A DNA stretch of 64,000 nucleotides from RYN-230 sp963814645 (GCA_963814645.1 CAWFDX010000009.1:310001-374000), one strand, 5' to 3'. Positions 51,324 through 60,682 are shown, counted from the first letter of the stretch. The notes: generated by a model from the sequence alone, not told the origin. Program-made: numbers and translations.

Positions 51324-53213
51324 ATGACAGCTCCCGGGCCGCTATCTTCGGCCAGCCAGATCCCGGCCGTGGCCGCACATGCGAACCGGGATACCGCCCG
51401 CCGAGTGGTACCGCTGTTCCGCCCCTACCGGGCCCAGGTAACCCTCGTCGTTGGGCTGATCGTGGTGACCTCGACGATCGGCATCATTAACCCGCTGCTG
51501 ATCCAGCAGGTGTTCAACAAGGCCCTGTTCGTCCCGGGCGGCCCCAACATCCATCTGCTCGTCATCCTGGTCGCCATCATGGCCGTCGTGCCGATCGTCA
51601 ACGGCGCCATCGGCATCCTGCAGACCTACGAGACCACCCGGGTCGGGCAGCAGGTCATGCGGGACCTGCGTGACCGGCTGTATGAGCATCTGCAAACGCT
51701 CTCGCTCGCGTTCTTCACCAGGACCAGGACCGGGGAGATTCAGTCCCGGCTGGCCAACGACGTGGGCGGTGTCCAGACGGTGGTCACCACCACCGCCTCA
51801 AGCATCCTGGCCAACGTCGTCACCTTCACCTCCACCGTCGTCGCCATGGTCATCCTCAGCTGGCAGCTGACCATCGTGGCCCTCATCACCGTGCCGGTGT
51901 TCTTCTGGCTGACCAAGACGGTCGGCGAGCGGCGCCGCCAGGTGACGCGCTCGACTCAGGAGTCGCTGGCGGCGATGAGCGCCCTCAGCGAGGAAACCCT
52001 CTCGGTGTCCGGGGTGCTGCTGGCGAAAGCCTTCGGCAACCAGGCGCGCGACACCACCCGCTATCACCAGGAGAATCAGCGCCTGGCCGACCTGGAAGTC
52101 CGCCAGCAGATGATCGGCCAAGGTTTCTACGCCATCGTGCAATCCTTCCTGTCGATCACCCCGGCCGCGGTCTACCTGATCGCCGGCCTGCTCCTGGTGC
52201 ACGGCACGGCCGTCTCGGCGGGCACCGTCGTCGCGTTCACCACGCTGCAGACCCGCCTGTACTTCCCGATTGGGCAGCTGCTGCAGGTCTCGGTGGAGCT
52301 GCGGTCGTCCCTGGCCCTGTTCGACCGGATCTTCGAGTACCTGGACGTGGTGCCCGATATTGTTGACGCCCCTCACGCGGTGGATCTTCAGGTGACCAGC
52401 GGTGGCGGCCGGGTGGAGCTGCGGGAGGTCTACTTCCGCTACTCCGGCGCGGCGGAGGACGCTCTTAGGGACGTCAGCCTGGACGCCGACCCCGGCCACC
52501 TCGTGGCCCTAGTCGGGCCGAGCGGGGCCGGCAAGACCACCATCAGCTACCTGATCCCGCGGCTGTACGACGTCACCGGCGGGTCGGTCCAGCTCGACGG
52601 CATCGACGTACGGCACCTCCGCCAGGCATCACTGGCCGCCACCATCGGCTTCGTGACCCAGGAGAGCTACCTGTTCCACGACACCATCCTGGCCAACATC
52701 CGCTACGGCCGTCCCGGCGCCTCCATGGCGGAGGTCGAACAAGCCGCCCGCGCGGCGTACATCCACGACCGGATCACCGAGTTCCCCGACGGCTACGACA
52801 CGATCGTGGGCGAGCGCGGGTACCGCCTGTCCGGCGGTGAGAAACAGCGCCTGGCCATCGCCCGGGTGCTGCTGCACGACCCCCGCATCCTGATCCTGGA
52901 CGAGGCGACCTCAGCACTCGACACGGCCAGCGAGCGCGAGGTCCAGAAGGCCCTCGACACCCTCATGGGGTCACGGACCACCATTGCCATCGCCCATCGC
53001 CTCTCCACCATCGTCCACGCCGACGCCATCAACGTCATCGACGCCGGACAGGTGGTCGAATCCGGTACCCACCGCTCCCTGCTGGGCCAAAATGGCGTGT
53101 ACGCCTCGCTGTACCAGGAGCAGTTCGAGGGCGGCAACATTCAATGGCAATGCGCCGGCGGCGACATCATGGCCGACGGCACCATCCGCCACCGGGAAAC
53201 ACAGCCTGCGTAG
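51324..53213 (+). CDS. ABC exporter (fused permease and ATPase)
   Basis: 629 residues. Six-helix permease (about 25-330; FRPYRAQVTLVVGLIVVTST) and ATPase domain (about 370-600): Walker A GPSGAGKTTI, Q loop in VTQESYLFHDTILANIRYG, signature LSGGEKQRLAIARV, Walker B ILILDEATSALD, switch His IAIAHRLSTIVHAD. The C-terminus has a ~25-residue tail after LYQEQFEGG. Only moderately similar to the exporter at 47406, so not a tandem copy. A heterodimer with that protein is conceivable but unsupported. Confidence 0.93.
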   Translation: MTAPGPLSSASQIPAVAAHANRDTARRVVPLFRPYRAQVTLVVGLIVVTSTIGIINPLLIQQVFNKALFVPGGPNIHLLVILVAIMAVVPIVNGAIGILQTYETTRVGQQVMRDLRDRLYEHLQTLSLAFFTRTRTGEIQSRLANDVGGVQTVVTTTASSILANVVTFTSTVVAMVILSWQLTIVALITVPVFFWLTKTVGERRRQVTRSTQESLAAMSALSEETLSVSGVLLAKAFGNQARDTTRYHQENQRLADLEVRQQMIGQGFYAIVQSFLSITPAAVYLIAGLLLVHGTAVSAGTVVAFTTLQTRLYFPIGQLLQVSVELRSSLALFDRIFEYLDVVPDIVDAPHAVDLQVTSGGGRVELREVYFRYSGAAEDALRDVSLDADPGHLVALVGPSGAGKTTISYLIPRLYDVTGGSVQLDGIDVRHLRQASLAATIGFVTQESYLFHDTILANIRYGRPGASMAEVEQAARAAYIHDRITEFPDGYDTIVGERGYRLSGGEKQRLAIARVLLHDPRILILDEATSALDTASEREVQKALDTLMGSRTTIAIAHRLSTIVHADAINVIDAGQVVESGTHRSLLGQNGVYASLYQEQFEGGNIQWQCAGGDIMADGTIRHRETQPA

Positions 53214-53339
53214 CCCGGGCTAACGGCGGGCAGAGTCGGGGAGCCCGCACGGGCTTCTGCTGCTCTAGGTCGTCGGGCGATTCGGCCGGCGCTGACCGCG
53301 GTAGAAGTTCGCATGGAGACCTAGCATGGGGGCGGGACG

Positions 53340-53834
53340 ATGAACGAACGAACCAGTGAGCCTCCGCACGATGAGGCTCCGGAGGGTTTTCGCGAGCAGC
53401 CGCGCTACGCGCCGACGGTCGAGCGTGCCTACACGAATGACCGGATCGAAGTCACCTGGGAACCTGCGTTCTGCATCCATGCTGCCGAATGCCTGCGCGG
53501 GCTCCCCGAGGTGTTCGACAACCGGCGCCGGCCGTGGATCATCGTGGATAACGGATCGCCGGGCGACATCGGCGAGGTAATCCAGCGCTGTCCCACGGGT
53601 GCGCTGCACTTCCGCCGTCTGGACGGCGGCACGCAAGAGCCGGTGCCGGAGCCAACCACGATTCAGGAACGCCCGAACGGCCCGTTGTTCGTCCGCGGCA
53701 ACGTCACGATCTTCGGTCAGGACCACAGGCTGGTCAGGCAGGACACTCGGGTGGCGCTGTGCCGGTGCGGCGCATCGGCCAACAAGCCGTTCTGCGACGG
53801 CAGCCATCGCACGGTAGGTTTCCGGACCGGATGA
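53340..53834 (+). CDS. 4Fe-4S mono-cluster plus CDGSH iron-sulfur protein
   Basis: 164 residues with two cluster domains. The first (about 30-95) has Cys in FCIHAAECLRGLPEVF and RCPTGALHF, the Fer4_19 (divergent mono-cluster) pattern. The second (about 115-160) carries ALCRCGASANKPFCDGSH, a complete CDGSH 2Fe-2S motif with three Cys and one His. Such fusions occur widely in bacteria and are thought to act in electron transfer or redox sensing. Dodecin and an FMN reductase follow nearby. Confidence 0.92.
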   Translation: MNERTSEPPHDEAPEGFREQPRYAPTVERAYTNDRIEVTWEPAFCIHAAECLRGLPEVFDNRRRPWIIVDNGSPGDIGEVIQRCPTGALHFRRLDGGTQEPVPEPTTIQERPNGPLFVRGNVTIFGQDHRLVRQDTRVALCRCGASANKPFCDGSHRTVGFRTG

Positions 53835-53851
53835 GTGACCTGAAATTAACG

Positions 53852-54055
53852 CTACTGCTCGTACTTGAACGAGAGTTGGAGCTTAGTGCGGTAGGTGATC
53901 GCCCCGCCCTCATCCAGGTGAATGTCCTGTTTGACGACTTCAGCCACCCGCAAATCGCGGAGGGTCTCGGCCGCAGTCTTGATCGCCTCCGCCGCGGCAT
54001 CCTCCCAGGACGTGCTGCTCGTCCCGATGACCTCGGTCACCCTGTACACGCTCAT
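53852..54055 (-). CDS. dodecin (flavin-storage protein)
   Basis: 67 residues from the ATG at 54055 with GGAGG upstream; a longer reading to 54112 adds non-homologous residues. It begins MSVYRVTEVIGTSSTSWEDA and continues AAEAIKTAAETLRDLRVAEV, with the flavin-stacking Trp17 in the SSTSWEDA segment and the final beta strand YRTKLQLSFKYE. Dodecins form dodecamers that bind FMN, FAD or riboflavin. It converges on the CDGSH gene. Confidence 0.93.
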   Translation of the reverse strand: MSVYRVTEVIGTSSTSWEDAAAEAIKTAAETLRDLRVAEVVKQDIHLDEGGAITYRTKLQLSFKYEQ

Positions 54056-54231
54056 GACACTCTCCCTCCGGCGGCTATCAGACTGGACCCCGCCAGACCG
54101 GCGGTCCCACATCCGGCCCGGGGCTGGCCCGGGCCAGGAAGTGTTCTGCTACCAGGCCCGAGCCTGGCACTTTCCCCCGGCCACGTCCAGGAGCGCTGCG
54201 CGGCAGAGCACGCCGTGCAGCTCATCGGTTC

Positions 54232-54867
54232 TCAGCCGCCTTCGGCGCCATCCAGGGCCACCCCCGCCTTAGGCCCGATACCGGCGCCCTCGGCGTAGTC
54301 GCAGGTGCCGCTGGCCTGGAACTGCCGGGCGGCGCGGACCACCTCGGCGCCGAGCTTCCGCAACTGGGTGGCGACCGCCTCGTCCTTGAGATGCCCGTCC
54401 GGGTCGAACGACTGCCACGACTGGGCCACCGGCAGCACCAGCGGCACGCTCCAGCCGCGCAGCGACCGGGCAATGAACTCCATCGTGTTGACCGCCTGCA
54501 GCCCCTGCACCCCGCCCGCCGTGGTCACCAGCCCGATCGGCTTGTTAGACAAGTAGGGCGGCTCGTTCTCGGCCAGCAGGATCAGCCAGTCCAGCGCGTT
54601 CTTGAACGAGCCGCTGACCGACCCGTGGTAAGTGGGGCTAGACCAGATCAGCGCGTCGGCCTGGTACACCGTCTCGGCCAGCCGGTGCGCGCTCGGCGGC
54701 GGTGCGTGCTGGTCGGTATACAACGGCAGGCCCAGGTCACGGACCCAGATCAGCTCAACGTCGGCACCACTGGCGGCGGCTCCCTCCAGAGCGACCTGCA
54801 GGGCAGTCCGGCTGGTCGACATATCCCGCAGCGAGCCGCCCAGTCCTACCACGCGCACCGATCTCAT
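54232..54867 (-). CDS. NADPH-dependent FMN reductase
   Basis: 211 residues with flavodoxin-like fold. FMN phosphate loop VVGLGGSLRDMSTSRTAL (about 6-22), FMN contact SSPTYHGSVSGSFKNALDWL (about 75-95) and NKPIGLVTTAGGVQGLQAV (about 108-126). Related to SsuE/WrbA-type reductases supplying reduced flavin. Lies next to dodecin on the same strand. Confidence 0.9.
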   Translation of the reverse strand: MRSVRVVGLGGSLRDMSTSRTALQVALEGAAASGADVELIWVRDLGLPLYTDQHAPPPSAHRLAETVYQADALIWSSPTYHGSVSGSFKNALDWLILLAENEPPYLSNKPIGLVTTAGGVQGLQAVNTMEFIARSLRGWSVPLVLPVAQSWQSFDPDGHLKDEAVATQLRKLGAEVVRAARQFQASGTCDYAEGAGIGPKAGVALDGAEGG

Positions 54868-55244
54868 ACCTTTCGCCCACTCCCATATCTGGCAACCCGG
54901 CCACCGCCGACTTGCCGCTGCTGGTGGCTGGTCATCGGCGTCATCGCCTCCGTGGAAGGAATCGCCTTGACCCAGTGTGGGCGCTAACCGAGTGAGCGGC
55001 CCTCACCTAGTCATGGTGATTGCGCTAGCTGCCGCAAGCAGCAGGTCGGTGGGCCGAAGCCGGGTGACTGCCATGGGCCAGCCGCCGGCAGCGCGCTATG
55101 ACCACAACTATGCGCAGCGGAATCCATGGCTAGCTCAAACGGCCTCGCACACGCTGGCTGCCGACACTGCTGGCTAACGGGCGACGGTCATGAACCGCGC
55201 TATGGCTGTAACCCGGGACGATCCGATGAAAGGAAGCTCAGATC
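54868..55244. other. gap without a convincing gene
   Basis: A 377-base stretch between the FMN reductase start and the small protein gene at 55245. A 66-residue reading frame at 54977-55177 has no family-like features and no ribosome site. The right end carries the promoter and AGGAAGC ribosome site of the next gene. No repeats or RNA gene seen. Confidence 0.4.
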
Positions 55245-55481
55245 ATGTATCTTGACTGCCCTGCCTTCCTCGACGGCCAAGGTGCCGTACGGTGCGGGCT
55301 CCCCGCCGAGGTGAAACGCAGCTACTCGATGGACTCTACCGACGGGCCCCTTGACAGCGTCATGATCAGGTGCCCCGTAGGCCACTGGTTCAACGGGCCA
55401 CTCGAATTTCTTACCCGCAAAAATGGCGAAGCCCGGGCGTGGGAAGACATTCCGGCCGCGGCCAGTGTTGCGGCCCAGTGA
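55245..55481 (+). CDS. conserved small Cys-containing protein
   Basis: 78 residues, AGGAAGC upstream of the ATG. It begins MYLDCPAFLDGQGAVRCGLP and later reads DSVMIRCPVGHWFNGPLEFL, with three Cys and one His spaced as in a possible small zinc-binding fold (C-x11-C ... C-x3-H). I recall short proteins with the same start and the RCPxGHWFNGP motif in other actinomycetes; function unknown. Confidence 0.65.
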   Translation: MYLDCPAFLDGQGAVRCGLPAEVKRSYSMDSTDGPLDSVMIRCPVGHWFNGPLEFLTRKNGEARAWEDIPAAASVAAQ

Positions 55482-55593
55482 ATCCAGTGTGCGCCTTCGC
55501 GGTGGGGTCGGAGCGAGGAGCTGCTGTCCCGGCAGGGCTTCGTCGGCGTGCGCCGGATGGCGGTGCCGTTCGTCTGGGAATTGGCCTGGCCGA

Positions 55594-55944
55594 TCAGACC
55601 TCGTCGAGCTGCAGGATCATGCCGCGGAAGGTCGCGTAGCAGGTCAGGTTCGCCGTGGCATCCTCGGCGGTGCGCTGGCCGGCCTCAGACCCGAGCGCGG
55701 CTTCCAGCGCAGCCATATCGTCCCAGTCCAGCATCACGACCATATAGCACGGCTCGCCGATCACGACTGCCGGCTGATGACCGCGCGTGTAACGACGCAG
55801 GCCCGGATACTGTTTCGCCAACGGAATGTGGACATTGTTGTAGTGACGTTCGAACGCGTCCACGTCGGAGGGGGTGTCGTACATCACGACGAATCGCGCC
55901 TTCGGCTTAGCGGCCGGGTCCACGGTTGTGGTCATCTGTTTCAA
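55594..55944 (-). CDS. EthD-family protein
   Basis: 116 residues (or ATG at 55935). RFVVMYDTPSDVDAFERHYN, NVHIPLAKQYPGLRRYTRGH and CYMVVMLDWDDMAALEAALG show the ferredoxin-like EthD/dimeric alpha-beta barrel fold (YxxP...FexhYxxxHiPla). Members take part in ether degradation or polyketide modification; others are uncharacterised. It lies directly downstream of the quinone reductase gene on the same strand (56-base gap), probably one operon. Confidence 0.86.
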   Translation of the reverse strand: MKQMTTTVDPAAKPKARFVVMYDTPSDVDAFERHYNNVHIPLAKQYPGLRRYTRGHQPAVVIGEPCYMVVMLDWDDMAALEAALGSEAGQRTAEDATANLTCYATFRGMILQLDEV

Positions 55945-55999
55945 CTCCTGTCTGGGAACCTCCGGTGTGCGGCGTCACCGGCTCGGTGCTAGGGGTTTC

Positions 56000-56998
56000 T
56001 CAGGGCAGCAGGGCCAGTTTGCCGACGGTGGCCCGCGCTTCCAGTTCGGTAAGCGCTTTCGGCCCGTCGGCCAGCGCATAGGTGGTGGGCCGGCCGGGGC
56101 CGAGCACGCCGGCCGCGAGGAGCCCGAACATCTCACCCATGACCTCGCCGAAGATCTGCGGTGCGGCCTGGATCAGGATGCCGATGTTCAGGCCGATGAT
56201 GTGGATCTGGTGCTTGTAGACCAGCTCCCAGTTGGTGATCGCGGCTTGCCCGCCGACTACGCCGTAGACGACGACCCGGCCGGTGACCCGCTTGGCCGCG
56301 GCCAGGCTGGCGTCGAGGGTGGCGCCGCCGACCGACTCCAGTACCAGGTCGGCGCCCGCGCCGCCGGTCAGTCGCAGGACCTCGGCGGCGAGGTCGGCGC
56401 CGCGGGAGTCGATGACGTGGTCGGCGCCTAGTGCCCGTACCACCTCGTGCTTGCGCGGCGAGGCGGTGGCGATGACCGTCGCGCCGTAGTGCTTGGCCAT
56501 CTTGACCGCGGCCTGGCCGGTCGCGCCGGCCGCGGCGTGGATCAGGACGGTCTGCCCTGCGGCGATACGGCCCAGCGGCTTGAGCGCCGCCAGCGCGGTC
56601 GGCCAGTTCACGACCAGGCCAAGTGCCTGCTCGTCGGCCCAGCCTGCCGGCACGGGGACCGCCGCGGCCGCGGGCAGCACCATGTACTCGGCGAAGGCGC
56701 CGCCTGTGATGCTGACGCCGATGACGTGGGCGCCGGGCTCCAGGCCGGCCACCGCCTCGCCGACGGCGCTGACTTCACCGGCGCCCTCGATGCCCGCCAG
56801 GTACAGCGGCTGCGGGCCGCCTGCGAATGTGCCGCGGGCCTGCGAGATGTTGACGAAGTTGACGCCGGCGGCGGTGACCCGGATCAGGACCTCACCCGGG
56901 CCCGGGCTCGGTACGGGCGCGTCGGTGATCAGGCGCAGGTTCTGCGGGCCGTTCAGGGACGTCTGCTGCAGGGCGCGCATGGTAGCAGGGATGCTCAT
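56000..56998 (-). CDS. NADPH:quinone oxidoreductase (zinc-free MDR family)
   Basis: 332 residues. GroES-like N-terminus (PGEVLIRVTAAGVNFVNISQ) without structural zinc Cys, then a Rossmann domain with HAAAGATGQAAVKMAKHYGA. Ends in the quinone-reductase tail ALTELEARATVGKLALLP. I place the start at the ATG 56998: the homologous promoter copy in front of the SGNH gene has ATT in place of the earlier ATG (57004), so the second Met (MSIPAT) is the shared one. NADPH-dependent reduction of quinones or enones is likely. Confidence 0.9.
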   Translation of the reverse strand: MSIPATMRALQQTSLNGPQNLRLITDAPVPSPGPGEVLIRVTAAGVNFVNISQARGTFAGGPQPLYLAGIEGAGEVSAVGEAVAGLEPGAHVIGVSITGGAFAEYMVLPAAAAVPVPAGWADEQALGLVVNWPTALAALKPLGRIAAGQTVLIHAAAGATGQAAVKMAKHYGATVIATASPRKHEVVRALGADHVIDSRGADLAAEVLRLTGGAGADLVLESVGGATLDASLAAAKRVTGRVVVYGVVGGQAAITNWELVYKHQIHIIGLNIGILIQAAPQIFGEVMGEMFGLLAAGVLGPGRPTTYALADGPKALTELEARATVGKLALLP

Positions 56999-57385
56999 GG
57001 CCATCGGTTTCCTTCCCTAGCTTGCGTGATCGAGGGCGGGCCTATCTACACCCGGGAAGACCCGGCGAGAACGGGAAAGGAATTGCTCAGAACGCCGTGC
57101 CCGTCAAGAAGCTGGCCCGTACGGCGTGCTCGTGACCGTCTCCGGGCTTGCCCAAGTACCCGCCCGTCCCGGCAGGTTCCAGGCACCCAAAGGGAGCCGG
57201 TTAAGCGTCCTTTGCTTATGCCATGTCCGGCCCGAACCTGAACACGGCGACCCGAGCCTGGTCACCGTGTTCGGCTTCTGAGCGATTCCTTTCCCGTTCT
57301 CACGGGGTCTCCCTGGATGTAGGCAGGCTGCCTCGAGCAACAGGCCAGGAAAGGAAACCGATTACAATGAGCATCCCCGCTACTG
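56983..57385. repeat. inverted duplication of a promoter and start region
   Basis: The arm 56983-57110 (read on the minus strand) and the arm about 57265-57385 (plus strand) align over roughly 120 bases with short gaps. Shared blocks include TTCTGAGC-ATTCCTTTCCCG, GGAAACCGAT and ATGAGCATCCC-GCTAC. The two divergent genes therefore start with the same leader and the same first codons (MSIPAT). The unrelated 57111-57264 spacer lies between the arms. Confidence 0.72.
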
Positions 57386-58533
57386 CCTGGACTACGGCCT
57401 ATGCCAGCGCGATGGCAGACCCCGCTGACACGCCGGCGTTCCTGGCCCAGCCGCAGTCCTTTCGCGACCAGACGATACGGCAGGCCGTGCGCCTGCGGCG
57501 CGGCGGCAGCAGGCTACGACTGGTGCTGAGCAACGAGTTCGGGCAAACCCCGCTGGTGATCGACACGGCAACGGTCAGCGGCGCGCAAGGAAAGCCGCCC
57601 CGGACCACTACGCTCCGCGGGAGCGCCCGCTGGGAGATCCCGCCCGGCCAGACCGCGGCCAGCGACCCGGTCCAGCTGCCGGTGGCGGCCGGCGAAGAGA
57701 TCGCGGTGACCTGCTACGTCGCCGGCACCGCCGGCCCAGCCGCGTTCCTGCACTCCGCCCAGCGCACCGGCTACGCCGCGCCCGGCAACCAGATCGCCCG
57801 GGACCAGCTCGCCGGCCCCGACGGCCCGCAGTCCTTTTCCTCCCTGTACTGGATCACGCGGGTCCTGACTGACGCGCCGGCGGACGGCCCGGTGATCGTG
57901 GCCTTCGGCGACTCGATCACCAGAGGCGACGGCACCACCATCGACAGAGAACAGCGCTACCCGGATCACCTGCAGGCCAGGATGCTCACCGTCGGCTTGG
58001 GCAGCGCGGTCGTCCTGAACACCGGGCTCAGCGCCAGCCGGCTGCTGCTGCCCCGGGTAGGACCGCCGATGACCGAGCGGCTCACCCGCGACGTCCTCAG
58101 CATCGGCGAAGCCACCCACGTCATCATCACGGGCGGCCTCAACGACATCATCCTGCCCGCCGTCTTCGGCGGCCCGCAGCCGACAGCCGGGGCAATCAGC
58201 GACGCCCTGTTCAGCCTCGCCCGCCGAGCGTCCCAGCAAGGCATCCAGCCGGTCCTCGGCACCATCACCCCGATCCTCGCGGCCCGCGTCGACGCCATCC
58301 GCGCCGACGGCAACGAGGACATCCGCCAGGCCGTGAACCGCGCCATCACCAGCCAGCGCGAATGGCCGGTCGCCGACTTCGCCGCTGCGCTCGCCGACCC
58401 AGGCGACCCCACCCGCATAGCCCCCGGCTACGACTCCGGAGACGGCCTCCACCCCTCCGACGCCGGAGCCCGCGCACTCGCCGACGCCATCGACCTGGCC
58501 ATCTTCTGCCAAGACCGCGCACGGCACCGCTAA
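57367..58533 (+). CDS. SGNH/GDSL hydrolase with N-terminal beta domain
   Basis: 388 residues from the ATG at 57367 (GGAAAGGAAACC upstream). An N-terminal beta-sandwich (about 1-160; RQAVRLRRGGSRLRLVLSNE, GEEIAVTCYVAGTAGPAAFL) precedes the hydrolase domain: block I VIVAFGDSITRGDG (Ser about 184), block III ITGGLNDIILP, block V SGDGLHPSDAGARALA with catalytic Asp/His. Similar proteins are secreted esterases, but no signal peptide is present here. Lacking export, an intracellular esterase role is more likely. Shares an inverted duplicated promoter with the quinone reductase. Confidence 0.88.
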   Translation: MSIPATAWTTAYASAMADPADTPAFLAQPQSFRDQTIRQAVRLRRGGSRLRLVLSNEFGQTPLVIDTATVSGAQGKPPRTTTLRGSARWEIPPGQTAASDPVQLPVAAGEEIAVTCYVAGTAGPAAFLHSAQRTGYAAPGNQIARDQLAGPDGPQSFSSLYWITRVLTDAPADGPVIVAFGDSITRGDGTTIDREQRYPDHLQARMLTVGLGSAVVLNTGLSASRLLLPRVGPPMTERLTRDVLSIGEATHVIITGGLNDIILPAVFGGPQPTAGAISDALFSLARRASQQGIQPVLGTITPILAARVDAIRADGNEDIRQAVNRAITSQREWPVADFAAALADPGDPTRIAPGYDSGDGLHPSDAGARALADAIDLAIFCQDRARHR

Positions 58534-58699
58534 CCCTGGCCGCACCCCGCCAGCGGGATGCCGAGAAGAAGAGGCATGACACTCTGGCAGCGCCTGATGT
58601 GGTCAGGTTCTCTGCCGATGCCAAGAACAGAAAGGGATTGCGAGACTCTGGGCCGAGGCCTGATCCGTCGGCATGCCGGGGCACCCAGGCGTGGGCAGA

Positions 58700-58917
58700 G
58701 GGCTTGAGTACGATGCGGCTCACCCGCAGACCCAGGGCAAGGTCGAACGATTCCAGCAGACTCTGCAGAAATGGCTGCGCGCCCAGACCCCTCCGGCCAC
58801 CCTAAAAGCCCTGCAAGACCAGCTCGACGCGTTTACCAGCTACTACAACAACCAGCGGCCGCACCGCGGCCTGGCCCACCGCGCCACCCCAGCCCTCGCC
58901 AGCACATTTCCACCCAT
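58700..58917 (+). pseudogene. IS481-type transposase C-terminal remnant
   Basis: The frame encodes AAHPQTQGKVERFQQTLQKW, LRAQTPPATLKALQDQLDAF and TSYYNNQRPHRGLAHRATPA, the end of an IS481-family rve integrase (catalytic Glu in GKVERF). The N-terminal DNA-binding part and both catalytic Asp residues are missing and no terminal repeats were recognised. Its right end abuts the truncated ABC ATPase near 58917. Confidence 0.78.
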
Positions 58918-59100
58918 GCGGTCTTTCAACTCGTCGGCCGTCCCCGACGTCACGACCCGCCCCGCGTCCATTACAACAATGCGGCTAGCCAGCTGCTCCG
59001 CCTCCTCCATGTACTGGGTGGTGAGCAGCACGGTCGTGCCGTCGGCGACGAGTTGCTCAATGAGCTCCCAGAGCTCGTTACGCGTTCGGGGGTCAAGTCC

Positions 59101-60682
59101 CAATGCCACTTAGCGTAAGTTGATCAAGCTGCGAGTCCATGCGGGCTGAGGTTGACCAGTTTGATCGTCGCTGGCCTGATGTGCCGGATGCCGTGGTCTG
59201 CGGCTCTTTTCACCCGGTAGGAGTTGTGGCGGGCTCGTTTGACGACCCGGGGGTAGGTCCGGTGCCGGCGCCTGGGGTTGAGGTGCTTGTTGCGGGTGAT
59301 GTCGGCCATGATCCTGGCCAGGATGCGTTGCTGCTGGTCAGGGGGGAAGGCCGCCGGGTCGGCGGCCTTGCGGCGGACGATGCGGACGGTCCTTTTGAAC
59401 TTGACCCGGTCTGGGTCGATGCCGGCCTCGGTGGCGGCCCGGCAGATCAGCGCCGAGATAGCGTAGTGAGTCAGTAAATAGCCGTAGATCTCCTGGCGGA
59501 CCATGTCCGGGCTCTTGGACCGCAGCACCCGTCCGGGGCCGCGCATGTAGGTCTTGAGCTGGGCGTTCCCGGTCTCATGTTCCCACCTTTGATGGTAGGC
59601 CTGCGCCAGCAGCGGGGCCGGGGCCGCGATCATCTCGGTGATCGTAGTGACCAGGGCGATCACCTCACCCTTCCCGTCACCGTCACGGTCTGGGACCTCA
59701 TATTCGACCACCCGGACATGGCGAGCCTTGCTCTCATCCAGGTCTTCCCCGGCGCGGGCCGCCTCGATGAGCGCAGCCCGGGCCTTGCCGCCGGTCTTCG
59801 GATTCACCAGCACCGGCCGGTAAGACCCATCAGGCAGCAGCTCCAGCACCGGCAGCGTCAGATCGGCCTTGACCCGCCACAGCAGCGCCGCGCCGGAGTC
59901 CGCGGCCGTGCACCAGTCCGCCCAGTTAAAGAAGTTCCGGTCCGCGATCAGCAGCCAGTCCTCCTCCAGCCGCGCATACAGCTGGCGGGCCAGCGACTGC
60001 TCGCCGGCACCCTTGCCCGCCACCCCGCCCATCGCCGCGTCCACCACCGCATGGGAGGCGCACTCGCTGACCGTTACCACCCGCACTTTCGGGTAGGCCG
60101 GCTGGTCATCCTTGCCACTGCCGGGGAACCCGAACGCGGCCGCGTTCTGCGGCGTATCCGGCACATCCCACTCGAACCCGTCGATGGCCATCAGCCGCCA
60201 GTTCCCCAGGAACGCCCCGGCGGTCAGCTCCTCCGCCACCGGGGCCGCCACCTCGCCGAACAGCTTCTCCAGCGGCTCGTATCCCAGCCGCTGGCGGGCC
60301 TGGGTGATCCCGCCGGACGTCGGCACGCTCCACGAATCATCCCAGCAGCCCCACGCTGCCAGCGTCTCGGTCAGCCGGGCCGCGACCTCTTCATAGTCAT
60401 CGTCAGCGAACAGGGCCAGCGCCATGACGAAATAGACCATCACATGCGGCGGGAGCTTCCCGTCCGACCTCCTGGCCTGCTTCCCCGCCGCCGCGACCGC
60501 GTCATCGACCACATCCCGGGGCACGAACGCGGCCAGCACCCCCAGCGACACCCAGTCCGTCAGCCGCCCGCCCGCCACCACGCCATTGTCTGCCATAAGC
60601 CGCGATCATGCCGGCCACCAGCCAGAACACCCGGGAGCGACACACCTCCCGAACAAAGATCAACTTAGGCTAAGCGGCATTG
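59101..60682. mobile_element. complete IS4-type insertion sequence
   Basis: About 1582 bp. Terminal inverted repeats: left 59101-59125 (CAATGCCACTTAGCGTAAGT plus TGATC) and right 60658-60682, matching at 23 of 25 positions. The 10-bp sequence GGTCAAGTCC is present directly outside both ends (59091-59100 and 60683-60692) as a target-site duplication. Removing the element and one copy restores the ABC ATPase frame across EPTTGLDPRTRNE. The transposase is intact, so the insertion may be recent. Confidence 0.93.
59124..60596 (-). CDS. IS4-family transposase
   Basis: 490 residues, uninterrupted. DDE-type motifs: WRLMAIDGFEWDVPDT (first Asp, about 137), WLLIADRNFFNWADW (second Asp, about 217) and the YREK-like Y-2R-3E-6K signature in YHQRWEHETGNAQLKTYM (about 335-352). 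The N-terminal DUF4372-like region reads VYFVMALALFADDDYEEVAARL. The stop codon lies within the left terminal repeat. Confidence 0.95.
   Translation of the reverse strand: MADNGVVAGGRLTDWVSLGVLAAFVPRDVVDDAVAAAGKQARRSDGKLPPHVMVYFVMALALFADDDYEEVAARLTETLAAWGCWDDSWSVPTSGGITQARQRLGYEPLEKLFGEVAAPVAEELTAGAFLGNWRLMAIDGFEWDVPDTPQNAAAFGFPGSGKDDQPAYPKVRVVTVSECASHAVVDAAMGGVAGKGAGEQSLARQLYARLEEDWLLIADRNFFNWADWCTAADSGAALLWRVKADLTLPVLELLPDGSYRPVLVNPKTGGKARAALIEAARAGEDLDESKARHVRVVEYEVPDRDGDGKGEVIALVTTITEMIAAPAPLLAQAYHQRWEHETGNAQLKTYMRGPGRVLRSKSPDMVRQEIYGYLLTHYAISALICRAATEAGIDPDRVKFKRTVRIVRRKAADPAAFPPDQQQRILARIMADITRNKHLNPRRRHRTYPRVVKRARHNSYRVKRAADHGIRHIRPATIKLVNLSPHGLAA

Noticed and set aside
47406..53213. 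Possible biosynthetic cluster (two ABC exporters, SDR, FUSC, LAL-type regulator)
   Set aside because: No core biosynthetic enzyme (PKS, NRPS, terpene synthase, RiPP) is present in the window.
54977..55177. 66-residue frame upstream of the small conserved protein
   Set aside because: No ribosome site, no recognisable motif and poor codon pattern.
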